Assembly: GCA_946480705.1 (NCBI GenBank)
Contig: CAMLLF010000333.1
Location: 1 to 5,287, forward strand
Reading direction: 5' to 3'
DNA length: 5,287 nt
DNA from: an uncultured Lysobacteraceae bacterium
GTDB lineage: Bacteria; Pseudomonadota; Gammaproteobacteria; Xanthomonadales; Rhodanobacteraceae
This document shows, in pieces, positions 4,620 through 5,287 of the stretch. The notes beneath the pieces were generated by a model, which did not search any database, was not told the DNA's origin, and saw only the letters and a list, made by a program, of their open reading frames with translations. Positions within the stretch are counted from its first letter, which is position 1, and each line of letters starts with the position of its first letter. Position numbers and translations under genes: made by a program.

Positions 4620-5287
4620 GTGCAGAAGCTTGCTCTTCCCCTGCTGTTCGCCAGTCTCGTCCTGGCCGCGTGCGGCCCGTCGAACGACGCCGGCAATCAG
4701 CCCAGGACGTCGGCCCAGGCGCCGATGCCGACGTCGGTGACCGGCACCGTGTCGCTGAAGGTCCCGGCCCCGATCGGTCCGTCGGCACAGCTCAAGCTCG
4801 CGCTGACGAACGTCAGCATGAAGCCCGAAGTCACCGTGGCGCAGAGCACGACCCAGCCGGGCCAGTTGCCGGCGCAGTTCCAGCTGCCGTTCGAGCCCGG
4901 CAAGATCGACCAGAATGCGCTGTACGTGCTCAACGTCGAACTGATCGACGGCGAACGCCGCTACGTCGCGCCGCGCCAGTACCCGGTGCTGACGCGCGGC
5001 TCGGCGTCCAAGGTCGATGTCGTCATGACGCCCGAGCCGACCGCATCGGAGAAAGTCGAAGCCGAATATGCCGGCCTCGAACGCGCGATCGGCGGAATGA
5101 AGCGCTCGCAGGGGTCGAGCGAAGACGAGACCAGCACGACCGCCTGGGACGGCTTCTTCGACAAGTCCGGCCTGCGCTACATCCGCGAGATCGTCGACTT
5201 CGGCGACAAGGGCCGCACGAACACCTATTACGCCTACCGCGAAGGCAAGCCGATGGCCGTCGTCGTGGAGCGCGTCCCGGCCATGGC
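4620..5287 (+). CDS. Outer-membrane lipoprotein with YbaY/YscW-like domain (3'-truncated by window)
   Basis: 222 codons are visible and the frame runs open past the window end. The GTG start is followed by a lipoprotein signal peptide, MQKLALPLLFASLVLAACG, with lipobox LAAC and lipidated Cys18; Gly19 at +2 favours outer-membrane sorting. A Pro/Ser/Gln linker (19-38) leads to a beta-rich domain (about 39-138) reading VTGTVSLKV, then AQLKLALTNVS, QFQLPFEPGKID, YVLNVELIDGERRYV and VLTRGSASKVDVVM. This resembles the YbaY/YscW lipoprotein domain (type III secretion pilotin-like fold). Residues 143 onward (KVEAEYAGLERAIGG, then FFDKSGLRYIREIVDFGDKG and TYYAYREGKPMAVVVER) form a further region I do not recognise. 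E. coli YbaY lacks such a segment and ends in a low-complexity tail. No secretion genes are nearby, so a pilotin role is not implied. Divergent from the VWA gene. Confidence 0.82.
   Translation, partial: MQKLALPLLFASLVLAACGPSNDAGNQPRTSAQAPMPTSVTGTVSLKVPAPIGPSAQLKLALTNVSMKPEVTVAQSTTQPGQLPAQFQLPFEPGKIDQNALYVLNVELIDGERRYVAPRQYPVLTRGSASKVDVVMTPEPTASEKVEAEYAGLERAIGGMKRSQGSSEDETSTTAWDGFFDKSGLRYIREIVDFGDKGRTNTYYAYREGKPMAVVVERVPAM

Noticed and set aside
1..5287. tRNA or rRNA genes, CRISPR array, insertion sequence, toxin-antitoxin or phage genes
   Set aside because: No cloverleaf-like segment, regularly spaced repeats, transposase motif or phage protein was seen on either strand.

Overview
The window is chromosomal DNA of very high GC content (roughly 70% by eye), with codons strongly biased to G or C at the third position. 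Gene content, protein style and one intergenic repeat all point to a gammaproteobacterium of the Xanthomonadales/Lysobacterales (Xanthomonas, Lysobacter and Dokdonella relatives). No plasmid, phage or transposon hallmark is visible. The lineage call is inference from family resemblance, not from a search.

Positions 1-3100 (+ strand) hold the biotin biosynthesis cluster bioB-bioF-bioH-bioC. The window opens inside bioB and shows only its last 75 codons. bioF follows after 28 bp, bioH after a further 27 bp, and bioC overlaps the bioH stop codon in an ATGA junction. The cluster covers both ends of the pathway. BioC methylates malonyl-ACP (or malonyl-CoA) so that it can enter fatty-acid elongation. 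BioH removes the methyl group once the pimeloyl chain is built. BioF condenses pimeloyl-ACP with alanine to form KAPA, and BioB inserts the sulfur in the last step. bioA and bioD are not here: bioC is followed by a convergent gene, so both must lie elsewhere.

Positions 3101-3208 separate bioC from the convergent gene. They are nearly filled by a nested inverted repeat of GGGAATCG-type arms around an AGGAGC/GCTCCT hairpin, a pattern typical of repeats scattered through Xanthomonadaceae genomes.

Positions 3209-4387 (- strand) encode a full-length VWA-domain protein of the CoxE-like/COG3825 type. Its usual partner, a MoxR-type AAA+ ATPase, is not beside it. Its leader (about 4388-4465) has a strong Shine-Dalgarno that partly overlaps a 9-bp all-GC stem.

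Positions 4388-4619 are a divergent intergenic region carrying the leaders of both flanking genes. From 4620 to the window end (+ strand) runs a lipoprotein gene with a YbaY/YscW-like domain and an unrecognised C-terminal region; it is cut off by the window edge.

Overall this is mainly an ordinary housekeeping region. The most interesting points are non-coding: the AT-rich dyad before bioH, the structured VWA leader and the composite repeat after bioC. Two protein points also deserve attention: the VWA gene without its ATPase and the uncharacterised lipoprotein C-terminus.
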